Part shown: in pieces, positions 8,708-17,461 of the stretch
How positions within the stretch are numbered: the first letter of the stretch is position 1
Layout: each line of letters opens with the position of its first letter
Assembly (NCBI GenBank): GCA_002363035.1
Contig: DEWA01000001.1
Span: 1-37,579 of the forward strand
Source of the DNA: Verrucomicrobia bacterium UBA3222
GTDB lineage: Bacteria > Verrucomicrobiota > Verrucomicrobiia > Opitutales > UBA9783
DNA length: 37,579 nucleotides
Reading direction: 5' to 3'
Position numbers and translations under genes: made by a program
The notes under the pieces: generated by a model
The model's database searches: none
Seen by the model: only the letters and a program-made list of their open reading frames with translations
Told to the model about the DNA's origin: nothing

Positions 8708-9220
8708 AACGATTATGATTTGAACTTGTCGTGGGTGTGTGTGGGATGTTAAGCCCTTTTTTGCAAATTTTTTGTAAAAAATTGTATTTTTTGGAGTAAA
8801 AATTAAAAAAATATCTTTCGCACAGGTACCTCGGGCATATTTATTCGCAGGAGCGTAGTTCGTTATCGCATGCGCGTTGAGATATGCTTCGGTTTAAAAT
8901 AAAAAATGCAGGCACATGTACTTATTTAAAAGTTACCGCGCAATCAATCGCAGTATGATTTTGTACATCGTGTGCTGTCAAAAAGAATTCAAGCCGCCAA
9001 AACAAAGGAGAATTCCGAATTTCCGCGGATGAAGTAACTCCGCCGTACCACACGCCTGATTTAAGAAACAAAAAACCGCCTCCGCCGATACGCGTTTATC
9101 GGATACTCTAATTGTCAATTTGCTTTACCGATACTCATACTGTCGTACCGCAACACACGCTCATCGGGCATTCCGATCGCCGACTGCCCTGTCAGTGCCT
9201 GCTTCATCGCGTTCCGTCAC
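8708..9220. other. Long intergenic region between a secreted protein gene and tRNA-Ser
   Basis: No gene is seen here. The part next to the secreted protein gene (8755-8815) is very A+T-rich, with runs of six T or A. Read leftward it contains TACAAT within the tract, so it probably holds that gene's promoter. The middle part has no recognisable signal. Around 9069-9102 there is a small hairpin and T run, listed separately. Confidence 0.5.
9069..9102 (-). terminator. Possible terminator downstream of tRNA-Ser
   Basis: Read leftward, CCGATA and TATCGG form a six-base stem with a six-base loop, then nine G-rich bases and TTTTTTG. It lies about 120 bases beyond the tRNA 3' end. The gap between stem and T run makes it a weak candidate. 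Confidence 0.35.
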
Positions 9221-9313
9221 TGGCGGAGAGAGAGGGATTTGAACCCTCGAAGCCCCTTTTGAGGACTTACCTTCTTAGCAGGAAGGCGCTTTAGACCACT
9301 CAGCCATCTCTCC
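9221..9313 (-). tRNA. tRNA-Ser, anticodon GCU
   Basis: The minus strand folds as a class II tRNA. The acceptor stem is GGAGAGA with TCTCTCC. The D arm is normal. The anticodon stem CCTTC/GAAGG encloses CTGCTAA, with anticodon GCT. A long variable arm follows, then a T arm with GGTTCAAATCC, and an encoded CCA end. The long variable arm and anticodon assign serine (AGC/AGU codons). A promoter-like TTGACG-17-TGAATA lies directly upstream. Confidence 0.96.
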
Positions 9314-9322
9314 CGACGGTTT

Positions 9323-9351
9323 TATTCAATCAAATTCGTTAAAAACGTCAA
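9323..9351 (-). promoter_or_regulatory. Promoter of tRNA-Ser
   Basis: On the minus strand TTGACG (plus 9346-9351) is separated by exactly 17 bases from TGAATA (plus 9323-9328), which lies 9 bases before the mature tRNA 5' end. Spacing and position suit a sigma-70 promoter. Confidence 0.6.
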
Positions 9352-9643
9352 TGCGAATTGCGAACGGCAACGGATGTCAAATGTCGATTATCGGCTTGGA
9401 ACCGACGGTGAATGATGCGTGTCATTTTATGCCGTTTCTTTATCGGGAAGATTTGTCGGAAATGGAAACGGAATGCTCTTGATACCCGTGTCGTATTACG
9501 AATGCAACAAAGTGCTTTAAATACAAAAAGGAAAACCTCATCGGTCTCTTCCGTCGCAGTACGTTTCCTTACGGGAAAAGCATATTGTGTTGAATCGGAA
9601 GCGAAAAAGTCTGAGAATAAAACAACTGTTAAAGTACGAAACA
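9352..9643. other. Intergenic region upstream of UDP-glucose dehydrogenase
   Basis: Apart from the tRNA-Ser promoter at its left end, I see no gene. Short open frames occur in both directions but have no start context or family resemblance. The promoter of the rightward dehydrogenase gene should lie here, yet no convincing -35/-10 pair was found by eye. Confidence 0.4.
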
Positions 9644-11005
9644 ATGAAAATCTGCAGTATTGGAGCGGGATATGTCGGTGGACCGACGATGGTCGTCATT
9701 GCGGAACAGTGCCCCGAAATCGAAGTCGAAGTTACGGATGTCAATGAAGAACGTATTGCGGCGTGGAATTCGGAGAAACTGCCGGTGTTTGAGCCCGGGT
9801 TGGACGAAATCGTCAAAAAGGTGCGCGGAAAGAATTTAACGTTTTCGACGGACATCGATGAAGCTATCCGTACGTCGGATATTATTTTTCTTGCCGTCAA
9901 TACGCCGACCAAAACTTACGGCGACGGTGCCGGAAAGGCGTCGGACTTGACCTACATCGAAAGTGCGGTGCGTCGGATTGCGGAGGTTGCGACGGGCGAT
10001 AAGATTATTGTCGAGAAATCTACCCTCCCGGTGCGTACGGCGGAGAAAATTCGCCGTATTCTGGCAACCAATCGACACGGTTGTAATTTTGAAATTCTTT
10101 CCAATCCCGAATTTATGGCGGAAGGAACGGCGGTGGAAGATTTGCGACATCCCGATCGCATTCTTATCGGTGGTGACGAAACCGAAAGCGGACAAAAAGC
10201 GGTGCAAACATTGGTTGACGTGTATGCGCATTGGGTGCCGCGGGAGAAAATTCTGACGCAGAACGTGTGGTCGAGTGAGCTTTCGAAGTTGGCGTCCAAC
10301 GCGTTTTTGGCGCAAAAAATTTCCTCCATCAATGCCCTTTCGGTATTGTGCGAGCATTCGGGAGCGGATGTGGATGAAATCGCGCGTTCGGTGGGAGCCG
10401 ATTCGCGTATCGGACCGAAATTTTTGAAAAGTTCCGTTGGTTTCGGAGGATCGTGCTTTAAGAAGGATGTGCTGAATTTGATTTACCTTTGTGAGTATGC
10501 GGGATTGACGGAGGTCGCGCGTTATTGGCAACAGGTCATCGATATGAACGAATACCAAAAGCACCGCTTTGCGCGCTTCATTCGGGAGAAGCTGTTCGGT
10601 TCTTTGAGAAATAAGAAGATTGCGATTTTCGGGTTCGCGTTTAAAAAGGATACCAACGATACGCGCGAAACGCCGGCGATCACCGTTTGCCAAGACTTAT
10701 TGGAGGAGCAGGCAAAACTGGCGATTTACGACCCGAAGGTTCCGGAGGAAACCGTGCGTCGCGATTTACGTCCGTATCCCGCCGATTTGATAACAATCAC
10801 GCAAACGCCGTACGAAGCTGCCGAAGAGGCGCATGCGATTGTAATTTTAACCGAATGGGATGAGTTTATTGCATTGGATTACGAGAAAATTTTCAAAAAC
10901 ATGCAACAGCCGGCATTTGTGTTTGACGGTCGAAATCTGTTGGATTTAAATCGCCTGCGTACGATCGGCTTCGAGGCGTACGGCATCGGGAAACCGCGGG
11001 CATGA
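9644..11005 (+). CDS. UDP-glucose 6-dehydrogenase, animal-like subtype
   Basis: The enzyme oxidises UDP-glucose to UDP-glucuronate with two NAD+, feeding capsule, exopolysaccharide or LPS sugars. The N-terminal Rossmann motif GAGYVGGPT starts at residue 7. [34 protein letters not shown] and [11 protein letters not shown] follow. The catalytic cysteine is C271 in [10 protein letters not shown]. The C-terminal UDP-binding domain has [16 protein letters not shown] and VFDGRNLLD. The whole 453-residue chain matches the metazoan UGDH pattern much more closely than the shorter E. coli-type Ugd. The ATG at 9644 is chosen because the preceding 19 open codons show no similarity. It is a single-gene unit closed by a strong terminator. 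Confidence 0.95.
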   Translation: MKICSIGAGYVGGPTMVVIAEQCPEIEVEVTDVNEERIAAWNSEKLPVFEPGLDEIVKKVRGKNLTFSTDIDEAIRTSDIIFLAVNTPTKTYGDGAGKASDLTYIESAVRRIAEVATGDKIIVEKSTLPVRTAEKIRRILATNRHGCNFEILSNPEFMAEGTAVEDLRHPDRILIGGDETESGQKAVQTLVDVYAHWVPREKILTQNVWSSELSKLASNAFLAQKISSINALSVLCEHSGADVDEIARSVGADSRIGPKFLKSSVGFGGSCFKKDVLNLIYLCEYAGLTEVARYWQQVIDMNEYQKHRFARFIREKLFGSLRNKKIAIFGFAFKKDTNDTRETPAITVCQDLLEEQAKLAIYDPKVPEETVRRDLRPYPADLITITQTPYEAAEEAHAIVILTEWDEFIALDYEKIFKNMQQPAFVFDGRNLLDLNRLRTIGFEAYGIGKPRA

Positions 11006-11068
11006 GTGATACGGTGCGGGTAAGTAAAAGTTTTTTCGGGTAAAAATTCGAATAAAAGAAGGAACATG

Positions 11069-11092
11069 TGCTCTGTTTTCAGAGCATTTTTT
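11069..11092 (+). terminator. Rho-independent terminator after UDP-glucose dehydrogenase
   Basis: TGCTCTG and CAGAGCA form a perfect seven-base stem with a TTTT loop, followed directly by six T residues. It lies 64 bases after the stop codon. Confidence 0.9.
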
Positions 11093-11341
11093 AAAAAAGG
11101 AGGCAGGGTTTCAAGGTTTTCGGCGGATGCGTTCATGCCTGTTGATTGTCGTTTTACAGCCGCGAGTACCTTTGTAACAACAGGCATCTAAGCTCGCGGT
11201 ACATCGGACGGTTATGAAGCGATTGGTTTTGGAAAATCCGACTGTTTTGACGTTATCCCCTTTTAAAAGGGGCAATTTTTCACGAAAATTGAAAACAGAC
11301 GGAGTATATCGTGCTTGGTCTTATCGTGTTTTCGGTGATAT
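11093..11341. other. Intergenic region with two hairpins between convergent genes
   Basis: No gene is seen. CCCCTTTTAAAAGGGG at 11257-11272 is a perfect 16-base palindrome. It is followed by CAATTTT-TCACG-AAAATTG, a second stem-loop. Neither has a classic T run on the minus strand, but the pair lies 70-85 bases beyond the stop of the leftward oxidoreductase and may end that transcript. Confidence 0.45.
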
Positions 11342-12820
11342 TCATCCCTTCAGACAGTGGTAATTTGCCATGGAAATACCGCTTAACAGCGCGCCGACGA
11401 TCCCCAAGAAGCCCTGATCGGTACCGCACAGAAATAAATTCTCATACCCGATGCGACCGTCGCGGAATTTCTTTGTTGAACCGTAAATCGCACCGTTGAT
11501 ATGTCCCGTGAAGCGTTCGACGGTCAACGGCGTGAACATGTCTTCGGCAAGAACGGTTTGCGGTGATTGCCCGCGAAGAATGTTAAAAGCGCATGCGCGC
11601 GAAGCATTCAAACAGGCTTTCTTTTGTTCGCGATACGCTTCGGGCGAAAGTTTTTTCCAGGCGTCGTATCCTGCCAGGTGCGTGGTGCGTAATGTCAGAC
11701 GTTGCGTTGTGCTTTGTGATGGAGTGGACGAAGGATCGGTCGGATTTTGTTGAAGTTTATTCGAAACCGTCGGCGCTGGAACCGATGCCGAAGACGAACC
11801 ATCGGAAGCACGATCGCCATAATTTTCGGGAATGCAAATAACACCGCTGCGCAAATCAATCAACTCTTCCGTCGGTTCATAGGTAACGCGCTCGGAGGTG
11901 TTAAAGAAGGTAATGGTATCGTCCCAACCGCAGGCTTCGGGCGTTGCTTCGTACGTGGTGATCGTTTCGGCGAAACTCAACCGCGACGGTTCGCCTTCGA
12001 CAGCTTTTCCGCAAAGGGCTTGCGTTTCGCGGTAACCGACCGAGGATAAAAGTTGCGTTGCGTACAGAGTTTCTCCCGAAGCCAATTCAACACCGACGGC
12101 GCGTGAACCGTTCAGAAGAATCGAACGAACGGCAGTTTTTAATTTTAAAACCCCGCCGCAGGTACGGTAACGGTCGACCAAAAGCCGACAAATCGTTCGA
12201 ACGCCAAATTTCGGGCGCGCAAAGCCTTCTTTATAAATTGCCTTATATAAAATCGCAAATTGCCGCCAATCGAGATCGTTTGTGTGCGCGCTTCCGTAGT
12301 ACAACAGCGGCAACAACAGCATTTCCGTCAACAGCTGGTCGTTCAGATATGAACGCAGTTGTTCGCGCGCCGAAATAAAATCCGAACCGTCCAGCGCCGT
12401 GTCGGGAGTGCTTTCGACGGCGGCATCGAGTTTCAGAAAGCCGTTGATCTGCTTCGGAAAGTGTTGCCGAATGTTTTCGACTAAGAAGGGAAAGTGATTA
12501 TTAAAGGTCAGCGCGATATTGGGGAATTGAATGCGCGATTGTCGCTGTTGTTCCAATTTGAAAGCTTCGTACGGGATGCGCAGCTGACGGCAGAGTTTGG
12601 TGAGCGGATGCCCGCGGCTTCCCGCCGGAACGAAATTCGTCATCGCGTGCAGACCGACGTCGTATAAAATTTTATCCCTGACATAGAAGCCGTTCAGTCC
12701 GCCGACAGAGTAATGTTTTTCCAGAAGAAGCACCTTCCTGCCCGCCATCGCCAAACGAATGCCGGCTCCGAGCCCCGACATGCCGGCACCGATGACAATC
12801 ACATCCCAGTGCGTGTTCAT
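11342..12820 (-). CDS. FAD-dependent oxidoreductase, phytoene desaturase/retinol saturase-like
   Basis: A Rossmann FAD-binding motif opens the protein (VIVIGAGMSGLGAGIRLA, then LEKHYSVGGLNG), as in the CrtI/CrtH/RetSat superfamily. The C-terminus has the matching second FAD segment, NLFLCGTDQGFLGIVGAL, followed by GISMANY. The 492-residue length fits. The substrate is unknown; desaturation, saturation or isomerisation of a polyene or other lipid are all possible. An unusual Ser/Pro/Thr/Gln-rich stretch of about 35 residues interrupts the chain near residues 340-378. The ATG overlaps the stop of the upstream TPR gene by four bases, so the two are translationally coupled. It is the last gene of the leftward operon. 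Confidence 0.8.
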   Translation of the reverse strand: MNTHWDVIVIGAGMSGLGAGIRLAMAGRKVLLLEKHYSVGGLNGFYVRDKILYDVGLHAMTNFVPAGSRGHPLTKLCRQLRIPYEAFKLEQQRQSRIQFPNIALTFNNHFPFLVENIRQHFPKQINGFLKLDAAVESTPDTALDGSDFISAREQLRSYLNDQLLTEMLLLPLLYYGSAHTNDLDWRQFAILYKAIYKEGFARPKFGVRTICRLLVDRYRTCGGVLKLKTAVRSILLNGSRAVGVELASGETLYATQLLSSVGYRETQALCGKAVEGEPSRLSFAETITTYEATPEACGWDDTITFFNTSERVTYEPTEELIDLRSGVICIPENYGDRASDGSSSASVPAPTVSNKLQQNPTDPSSTPSQSTTQRLTLRTTHLAGYDAWKKLSPEAYREQKKACLNASRACAFNILRGQSPQTVLAEDMFTPLTVERFTGHINGAIYGSTKKFRDGRIGYENLFLCGTDQGFLGIVGALLSGISMANYHCLKG

Positions 12821-15168
12821 TCGTCGTCAAGATAGGCTTTTATCAACGGGGCGCAGGGTAAATGCGCTTCCTTCGTCAGTTCGTACAGCCGTTGGAGCGT
12901 GACGTCGTCGTGCGTGTGTTGCGCCAGCATTAGCAGACAGCGGCTGAACCAATGGATGTCGTTCACGGAAAACGTTTGCGGTTCCTCCGAGAACAACGGG
13001 TAACATTCCGACCACAACCGTGTCTGAAGCTCGGCGATTTTTCCCTGCTCTTTATAAAGAACCGCCAGTTGGATCGCGATCTCCAGGCGTAATGTTCGTG
13101 GAAGTTCTTCCTTCAACAGACTTTCCAGTTGCAGTTCGGATAAGGAGACCGTCTGTCCCGATAAAATGGCGCATTTTTGGATCAGATAACGGCACCAAAT
13201 CTTCTGTTCATCCTTTAAATTCGGCAGTAAGGTTTCAAAGAGCGTTTTTGCTTCACCTGCTTTTTGAAGGTTCAGCAACAGCGTTCCCTGTCGTAACCGC
13301 CCGTCTTTTGACAACGGGTGTTGCGGATTAACTTCGTACAGTTTTTCGAACAACGCAATCGCCTCCTCGAAAGCGTTGTTTTTTTCCGCATAATCGGCGG
13401 CTCGAAACAGCACCAACGGTCGCCAAGCATTGGGTGCGTTTTCGGCAAAGTTTTTCAATGTTTGTACCGCTTTTGCAAATTCACTTTTTTCTGCATACAG
13501 TTCGGTCTGCAACAGCACGGCTTGTGCGTTTAGGTCCGTTGGAAGATTTTTTAATTCGAAAAAACGATCCAGATGATGTTGCGCCGACGAAAGGTTCGAT
13601 TGTTCTTTTGCAAGCGTGCTTTGACACAGTAAATAATCCCCTAACAGGTCATGCGATAACGTGTCCGTTGCAATTTGTCTTAAAACCTCGGCGGTTTCGG
13701 CAAGGTTTCTGAGACGAAGAAAACACTTCCCACGCCACAGGTACGCGCGATTGCGCAGCGGAAATGTGAACATTTGCGGATTTAAGACGCCCAATGCTCC
13801 TTCGAAGTCCTCCTTTTCGAAATGATATTCCGCGAAACTCAATCGCAGGCGCTGTTCCGTATCGCCCTCAAAAAGGAAACGTTCGCGGCAAACGGACAGT
13901 TGTTGCTCAAATTCTTCCGCCGTTTCGTTGCACAAAATGCCGCATTCGCACCACGTTTCCGCCAATCGGGACGTACGTTCATCCTTGGGATCGGCGTTTT
14001 GAAGAGCCTCTTCGCAAACGCAATAAGCGCGTTGGCAATCGCCTGCCGTGCACAGGCAGTCGCTTTGAATTTGTGCGTAAAAAAGGCGTTTCGACACATC
14101 CGACGTATGGCGGGCGGCTTCACCCAAAGCATCGGCGGCTTTTGTATAAGACGGCGGCGTTTCGGTCAAGGCAAGTTTGGCGGCAAGTTCATACGCTGAT
14201 GCCTGCAAAGACGGTTCGAACGCCGGAAGTTTGTCGCCGAGAACCTCGCGCGCTTTATTGAACTGCTTCAATTCGAGCCACTGATGCGCCTGCAACAGTC
14301 GCAGGTACTGCATTTGAAGCTTTTTGTGCTTTTTTTTGTAAAGTTCGTAAAATAATTGAAGTTGTCGAAGACGTTCCAACGGATCCGCTTTCGATGCCAA
14401 CCATTCGCTTACAACGGCATCCAAAAGCGACGGATAACGGTCAAGTACCGATGCGTGGTTACGCATCAGGTCGTCCGTACTTTCGTTTAATCGATTAAAC
14501 GTTTTCAGCAGCCAGAGCAGGCAACGGGCTTTGTCGTCCGACGAATGTAACTTCGGCAGAGCCTTAAGAAGGAATTTTTTCAGTTCTTCATACCGTTGCT
14601 GAGCTGAAAGAGACGCCGTATAGAATTGCCAAATGCGCAGTTTTTGTTTCGGCGGGAATGATTGCGGGAAAAGCGAAAATTTCATTTCCAACGCTGTTTG
14701 ATGCAATAACTCCGTTTCTTTGAATGCGTGAGTATCTTTTTGCCGTTGCCAAAAAGCTGCCCAACGTACCGAACCGATCGGTTCGTGTAAGATGGTATTT
14801 AAATCGCGCAAAAAACATGCCGTCGGATGTGTTTGCGGCGAAAAAAGCAGTTGCGTCAGCGAAAGCTTCCCGTCGTTGTACCATCCGTCAAGTACATCAA
14901 GCCAAACCCGATCCGCATAATTCTTTGGCAATAATTGCAAATGATGATGCAAAGCTTGAAAGTTTTTTCGCAACAGTTCCGCTTCGGCGAGTAACAGACG
15001 ACATTCGGATCCCTTGGGAAACACATCCAGTGTATGATTTCGAAGCGAATTGATGGCAAAAAGGGGCAAATTTAACTTAACGGCGATGCGTTCCGCGGGA
15101 AAATCCGCCGCGTGTCCGAAAAGCGGGTTTATGAGCAACAAAAATAAGAGACATCTCTTCCTTGGCAC
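12817..15168 (-). CDS. Secreted or periplasmic TPR-repeat protein
   Basis: The 783-residue protein has a signal peptide (KR, then LLFLLLINPLFG, AxA-like GHA cleavage near residue 20). The rest is almost entirely helical, with degenerate tetratricopeptide repeats. Examples are the AFEEAIALFEKLYEVNPQHP and AGEAKTLFETLLPNL units near residues 590-640 and several A-x-x-x-L-G-x-A-x-x units earlier. Such proteins usually scaffold envelope assembly complexes. Specific partners are not evident. It lies between a LolA-like gene (81 bases upstream) and the oxidoreductase (four-base overlap), suggesting a shared envelope or lipid role, but this is inference from position only. Confidence 0.75.
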   Translation of the reverse strand: MPRKRCLLFLLLINPLFGHAADFPAERIAVKLNLPLFAINSLRNHTLDVFPKGSECRLLLAEAELLRKNFQALHHHLQLLPKNYADRVWLDVLDGWYNDGKLSLTQLLFSPQTHPTACFLRDLNTILHEPIGSVRWAAFWQRQKDTHAFKETELLHQTALEMKFSLFPQSFPPKQKLRIWQFYTASLSAQQRYEELKKFLLKALPKLHSSDDKARCLLWLLKTFNRLNESTDDLMRNHASVLDRYPSLLDAVVSEWLASKADPLERLRQLQLFYELYKKKHKKLQMQYLRLLQAHQWLELKQFNKAREVLGDKLPAFEPSLQASAYELAAKLALTETPPSYTKAADALGEAARHTSDVSKRLFYAQIQSDCLCTAGDCQRAYCVCEEALQNADPKDERTSRLAETWCECGILCNETAEEFEQQLSVCRERFLFEGDTEQRLRLSFAEYHFEKEDFEGALGVLNPQMFTFPLRNRAYLWRGKCFLRLRNLAETAEVLRQIATDTLSHDLLGDYLLCQSTLAKEQSNLSSAQHHLDRFFELKNLPTDLNAQAVLLQTELYAEKSEFAKAVQTLKNFAENAPNAWRPLVLFRAADYAEKNNAFEEAIALFEKLYEVNPQHPLSKDGRLRQGTLLLNLQKAGEAKTLFETLLPNLKDEQKIWCRYLIQKCAILSGQTVSLSELQLESLLKEELPRTLRLEIAIQLAVLYKEQGKIAELQTRLWSECYPLFSEEPQTFSVNDIHWFSRCLLMLAQHTHDDVTLQRLYELTKEAHLPCAPLIKAYLDDE

Positions 15169-15221
15169 GCACCGTTACTGTTGCGCGTTTCTCGCTTCAG
15201 GGCAACGTATTTCGGGAATAT

Positions 15222-15237
15222 GGAGCTTCGAAGCTCC
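15222..15237. repeat. Perfect 16-base palindrome between LolA-like and TPR genes
   Basis: GGAGCTTCGAAGCTCC is fully self-complementary and sits in the 81-base gap between two genes of one operon. There is no T run, so it is not a standard terminator. An RNA hairpin that stabilises or attenuates the transcript, or a protein-binding dyad, is possible. Confidence 0.5.
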
Positions 15238-15249
15238 GGAGGGAAATTC

Positions 15250-15996
15250 TCACCAATGTTCAATGGATAAGATCCGCAAATCCGTTTGTGCGCCGTTTAA
15301 TTCGTACGTTGCTTCTCGCAATCCCCATCCCTGCGGGAATTTCTTCAGCGTTTTTAACGTAAAACTGCCGCGATTATCGGTGTGCATATCCTGCCATTCC
15401 GCTTTTAATAGAGTATTGAAGTTTTTATCGAGGAATAAACGCGCTGTCTGCTTCCCTCGTTGCACGTCTGTACGGATCACCTTGCGACCGAATTTGGCGG
15501 TTTTGACGCACGTTTGCAGATCCCACGTCAAAAAGGACATTGTCAGTAAATACGCATTGAGTGCGCGATTGACGGTCAACGGCTCGCCCCAACGTTTCTG
15601 CAGATACAAACAAAGGCGATTCGGGTACAGAACCCACTCGGGATGATTTTTATCGAACAGAAATGTTTCGCCCGATGCGAAGGAAACCGTTACCCAATGG
15701 TGGTCGCCTTCAACGGTTCCCGTGAGCGTTCCGAAGGCAACGCGCTTTTTTTGCTTCCAACAGAGATGCCAACGATAGTGCTTGCTCGGCGCATAGATTC
15801 GCAACGCGATCATACGTTGTTGTGCTTCCCGAAAAAGTTCAGCGGAGCTTGTGCCGACGGCGGGTGATGAAGCGTGCAAAAAGTTTTCGGTAAGCATCAA
15901 ACCGAAAACGATGCCGACAAAGTAGAGCAACTGTTGATTTTTGGTGAGCCCGCTCCGCAACGGAGTAAAACAAAACCGTCGCAAAACGCGGAGCAC
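15250..15996 (-). CDS. LolA-like periplasmic lipoprotein-sorting protein
   Basis: The mature part looks like the single-domain outer-membrane lipoprotein carrier/sorting fold. It has alternating hydrophobic beta strands (GTLTGTVEG, HHWVTVSFAS), a tryptophan-rich middle, the LKAEWQDMHTDNRGSFTLK segment and a closing T-D-L-R-I-L-S-I-E strand. A hydrophobic signal (LLYFVGIVFGLMLTENFLHA) precedes it. The frame is open to a TTG at 16080. I chose the GTG at 15996, which gives a basic n-region (LRVLRRFCF) before the signal, but the start is uncertain. It follows secG by about 100 bases and precedes the TPR gene. Lipoprotein carriage is the family role; similarity here is judged from pattern, not alignment. 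Confidence 0.5.
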   Translation of the reverse strand: MLRVLRRFCFTPLRSGLTKNQQLLYFVGIVFGLMLTENFLHASSPAVGTSSAELFREAQQRMIALRIYAPSKHYRWHLCWKQKKRVAFGTLTGTVEGDHHWVTVSFASGETFLFDKNHPEWVLYPNRLCLYLQKRWGEPLTVNRALNAYLLTMSFLTWDLQTCVKTAKFGRKVIRTDVQRGKQTARLFLDKNFNTLLKAEWQDMHTDNRGSFTLKTLKKFPQGWGLREATYELNGAQTDLRILSIEHW

Positions 15997-16094
15997 AATC
16001 TTCGGAAAGATGTTCCTGTCAAAAGAACGCCTCGTCCGACCGCGATGACCGCAACTAAGAAAGTGTTCTCCTCTCGACAACTTTAACTACCTGC

Positions 16095-16751
16095 CTACCG
16101 CGCAACCGTCTCCTTGGCGTCGGCATTTTTGGAGCCACTCTTACCCGACGAAGCGGATTCCCGTTTGGTGTTCTTTTTTGCGTCTGAACGATAGGAAATC
16201 TTGGACTTCGAAGGTTTCTTTGAAGCATCGTTGGTTGCGACGGCTTCCGAAGCTTTAGAGGTATCGTTGTCGGTTGCCGAGGATGATTGCCTCGATGTAT
16301 CGGTCGCGGTTGCCTTCGGCGTGTCGGCTTTCGGAGTCTCTGTCTTTGAAGTCTCGTTTGTCTTTAAATTCTTATCATCCGTCGCTTTTTGTGTTGCATC
16401 CGCCTTTGCCTTATCGGTATCCGTCGGCAGCGCCGTCAGGCTCTTCGGAGCTTCAACAACTTCCTCCTTCATGGGGGCGAGTTCCTTTTTGCTTTCATCG
16501 TGATGATGACGGTAAATTTGCCCCAACGACAGCGACAGCGTCAAAACGAAGAAGCCGATGACGCCGTAGACCGTCCAACGCGTCAGAACATTGGATGCCT
16601 CACCGCCGAACGCTGATTCCGCCGCACCGCCGCCGAGCGCTGCTCCCATTCCCGCATTGGCACTCGGTTTTTGCATCAAAATCAACAAAATCAGCCAGGC
16701 GCACAAAAAAAGAAGCGCAATCGATCCGACGACAATCAGAAATGTCAGCAT
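16095..16751 (-). CDS. secG: Protein translocase subunit SecG with long hydrophilic tail
   Basis: SecG is a small inner-membrane subunit of SecYEG that aids SecA-driven export. The first 85 residues are typical: a first membrane helix (LIVVGSIALLFLCAWLILLIL), the cytoplasmic loop with MQKPSANAGMGAALGGGAAESAFGG split over residues 27-52, and a second helix (TVYGVIGFFVLTLSLSLG). Unlike most SecG (about 75-120 residues), this one continues for about 130 residues rich in K, T, S, D and A, with TDTSK-type repeats. The ATG at 16751 is the homologous start; the frame upstream is open but unrelated. Its first codons overlap the end of the BioW-like gene by seven bases. Confidence 0.9.
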   Translation of the reverse strand: MLTFLIVVGSIALLFLCAWLILLILMQKPSANAGMGAALGGGAAESAFGGEASNVLTRWTVYGVIGFFVLTLSLSLGQIYRHHHDESKKELAPMKEEVVEAPKSLTALPTDTDKAKADATQKATDDKNLKTNETSKTETPKADTPKATATDTSRQSSSATDNDTSKASEAVATNDASKKPSKSKISYRSDAKKNTKRESASSGKSGSKNADAKETVAR

Positions 16752-17290
16752 AAGATAAACTGCCCTGATTGTAGACGTCGCCAAAGGTGTTTGTAAAGTC
16801 CTTTGTGCCTCGGAATGCCGAGGCGGGCAACCTGCTCTGACGGTAAGGCATAGAACCTTTTGGAAGAGAAAACAAAGTTCCTGGAAAGAAACAGACGAAA
16901 AAATTCTGCTGTCGACGGTTTGTCCCGTACAAAACAAACCGCAAACGCTTTATCCGTGTTCGCCGCGGACGTCTCCGTCACGGGCAAAGACGGTACCTTT
17001 AAAACCTCCGAACATTCAACGGCTTCGACCTTCAAATGAATCGCATCCGCATTGCCGTTGGTGTGGTTCAATGCACGTTTTAGCAATGATTGCGAAACGG
17101 GAAGAATTTGCTCCTTCCCCACCAACCGTTCCGCACCCGAAAGATGAACATCGCCTTTCGAAGCGCGCATTTTGACGGCATACAAAAAAGGTTTGTTTGT
17201 TTCCGAAGCGTTCATTTTCGGTGAAATTCCCTTGAGAGAAACCACTTTGTTTATATTGGGAAATGCATTGTTTTTCGAGTGCTTTTCCAT
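16745..17290 (-). CDS. BioW-like protein (6-carboxyhexanoate-CoA ligase N-terminal part), truncated
   Basis: Residues 30-105 carry the N-terminal signature of BioW, the pimeloyl-CoA synthetase that activates free pimelate for biotin synthesis. They run Y-A-V-K-M-R-A-S, then H-L-S-G-A-E-R-L, then a helix, then a D-x-I-x-L-x-V-E-x-V strand and S-L-P-V. BioW proteins are usually near 250 residues and have a conserved C-terminal half with an A-E-L-C-W-S-D-D motif. That half is missing: this frame stops after 181 residues, in a basic stretch that overlaps the secG start. The ATG at 17290 follows a good AAGGTGAG site. It is probably a decayed or repurposed gene; activity is doubtful. Confidence 0.55.
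   Translation of the reverse strand: MEKHSKNNAFPNINKVVSLKGISPKMNASETNKPFLYAVKMRASKGDVHLSGAERLVGKEQILPVSQSLLKRALNHTNGNADAIHLKVEAVECSEVLKVPSLPVTETSAANTDKAFAVCFVRDKPSTAEFFRLFLSRNFVFSSKRFYALPSEQVARLGIPRHKGLYKHLWRRLQSGQFILC
16768..16797 (-). promoter_or_regulatory. Possible internal promoter for secG
   Basis: On the minus strand TTTACA (plus 16792-16797) and TACAAT (plus 16768-16773) are 18 bases apart. The predicted start site would leave a leader of only about ten bases before the secG ATG, which weakens the case. Confidence 0.35.
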
Positions 17291-17461
17291 GTTTCTCACC
17301 TTCTGTGTTTCAAAACTTTCATTTTTTATTTGATTTTTTTTAGAAAACGGACGATATGTTTACACGTGGATATGTGGTTTCGAACGAAAGTCGATTGCGG
17401 AGAGAGCGTTTATCCGTTTCACCGAAGGGAAGGGTTTTTTTGTGTTTTTCTCAAAAATGCC

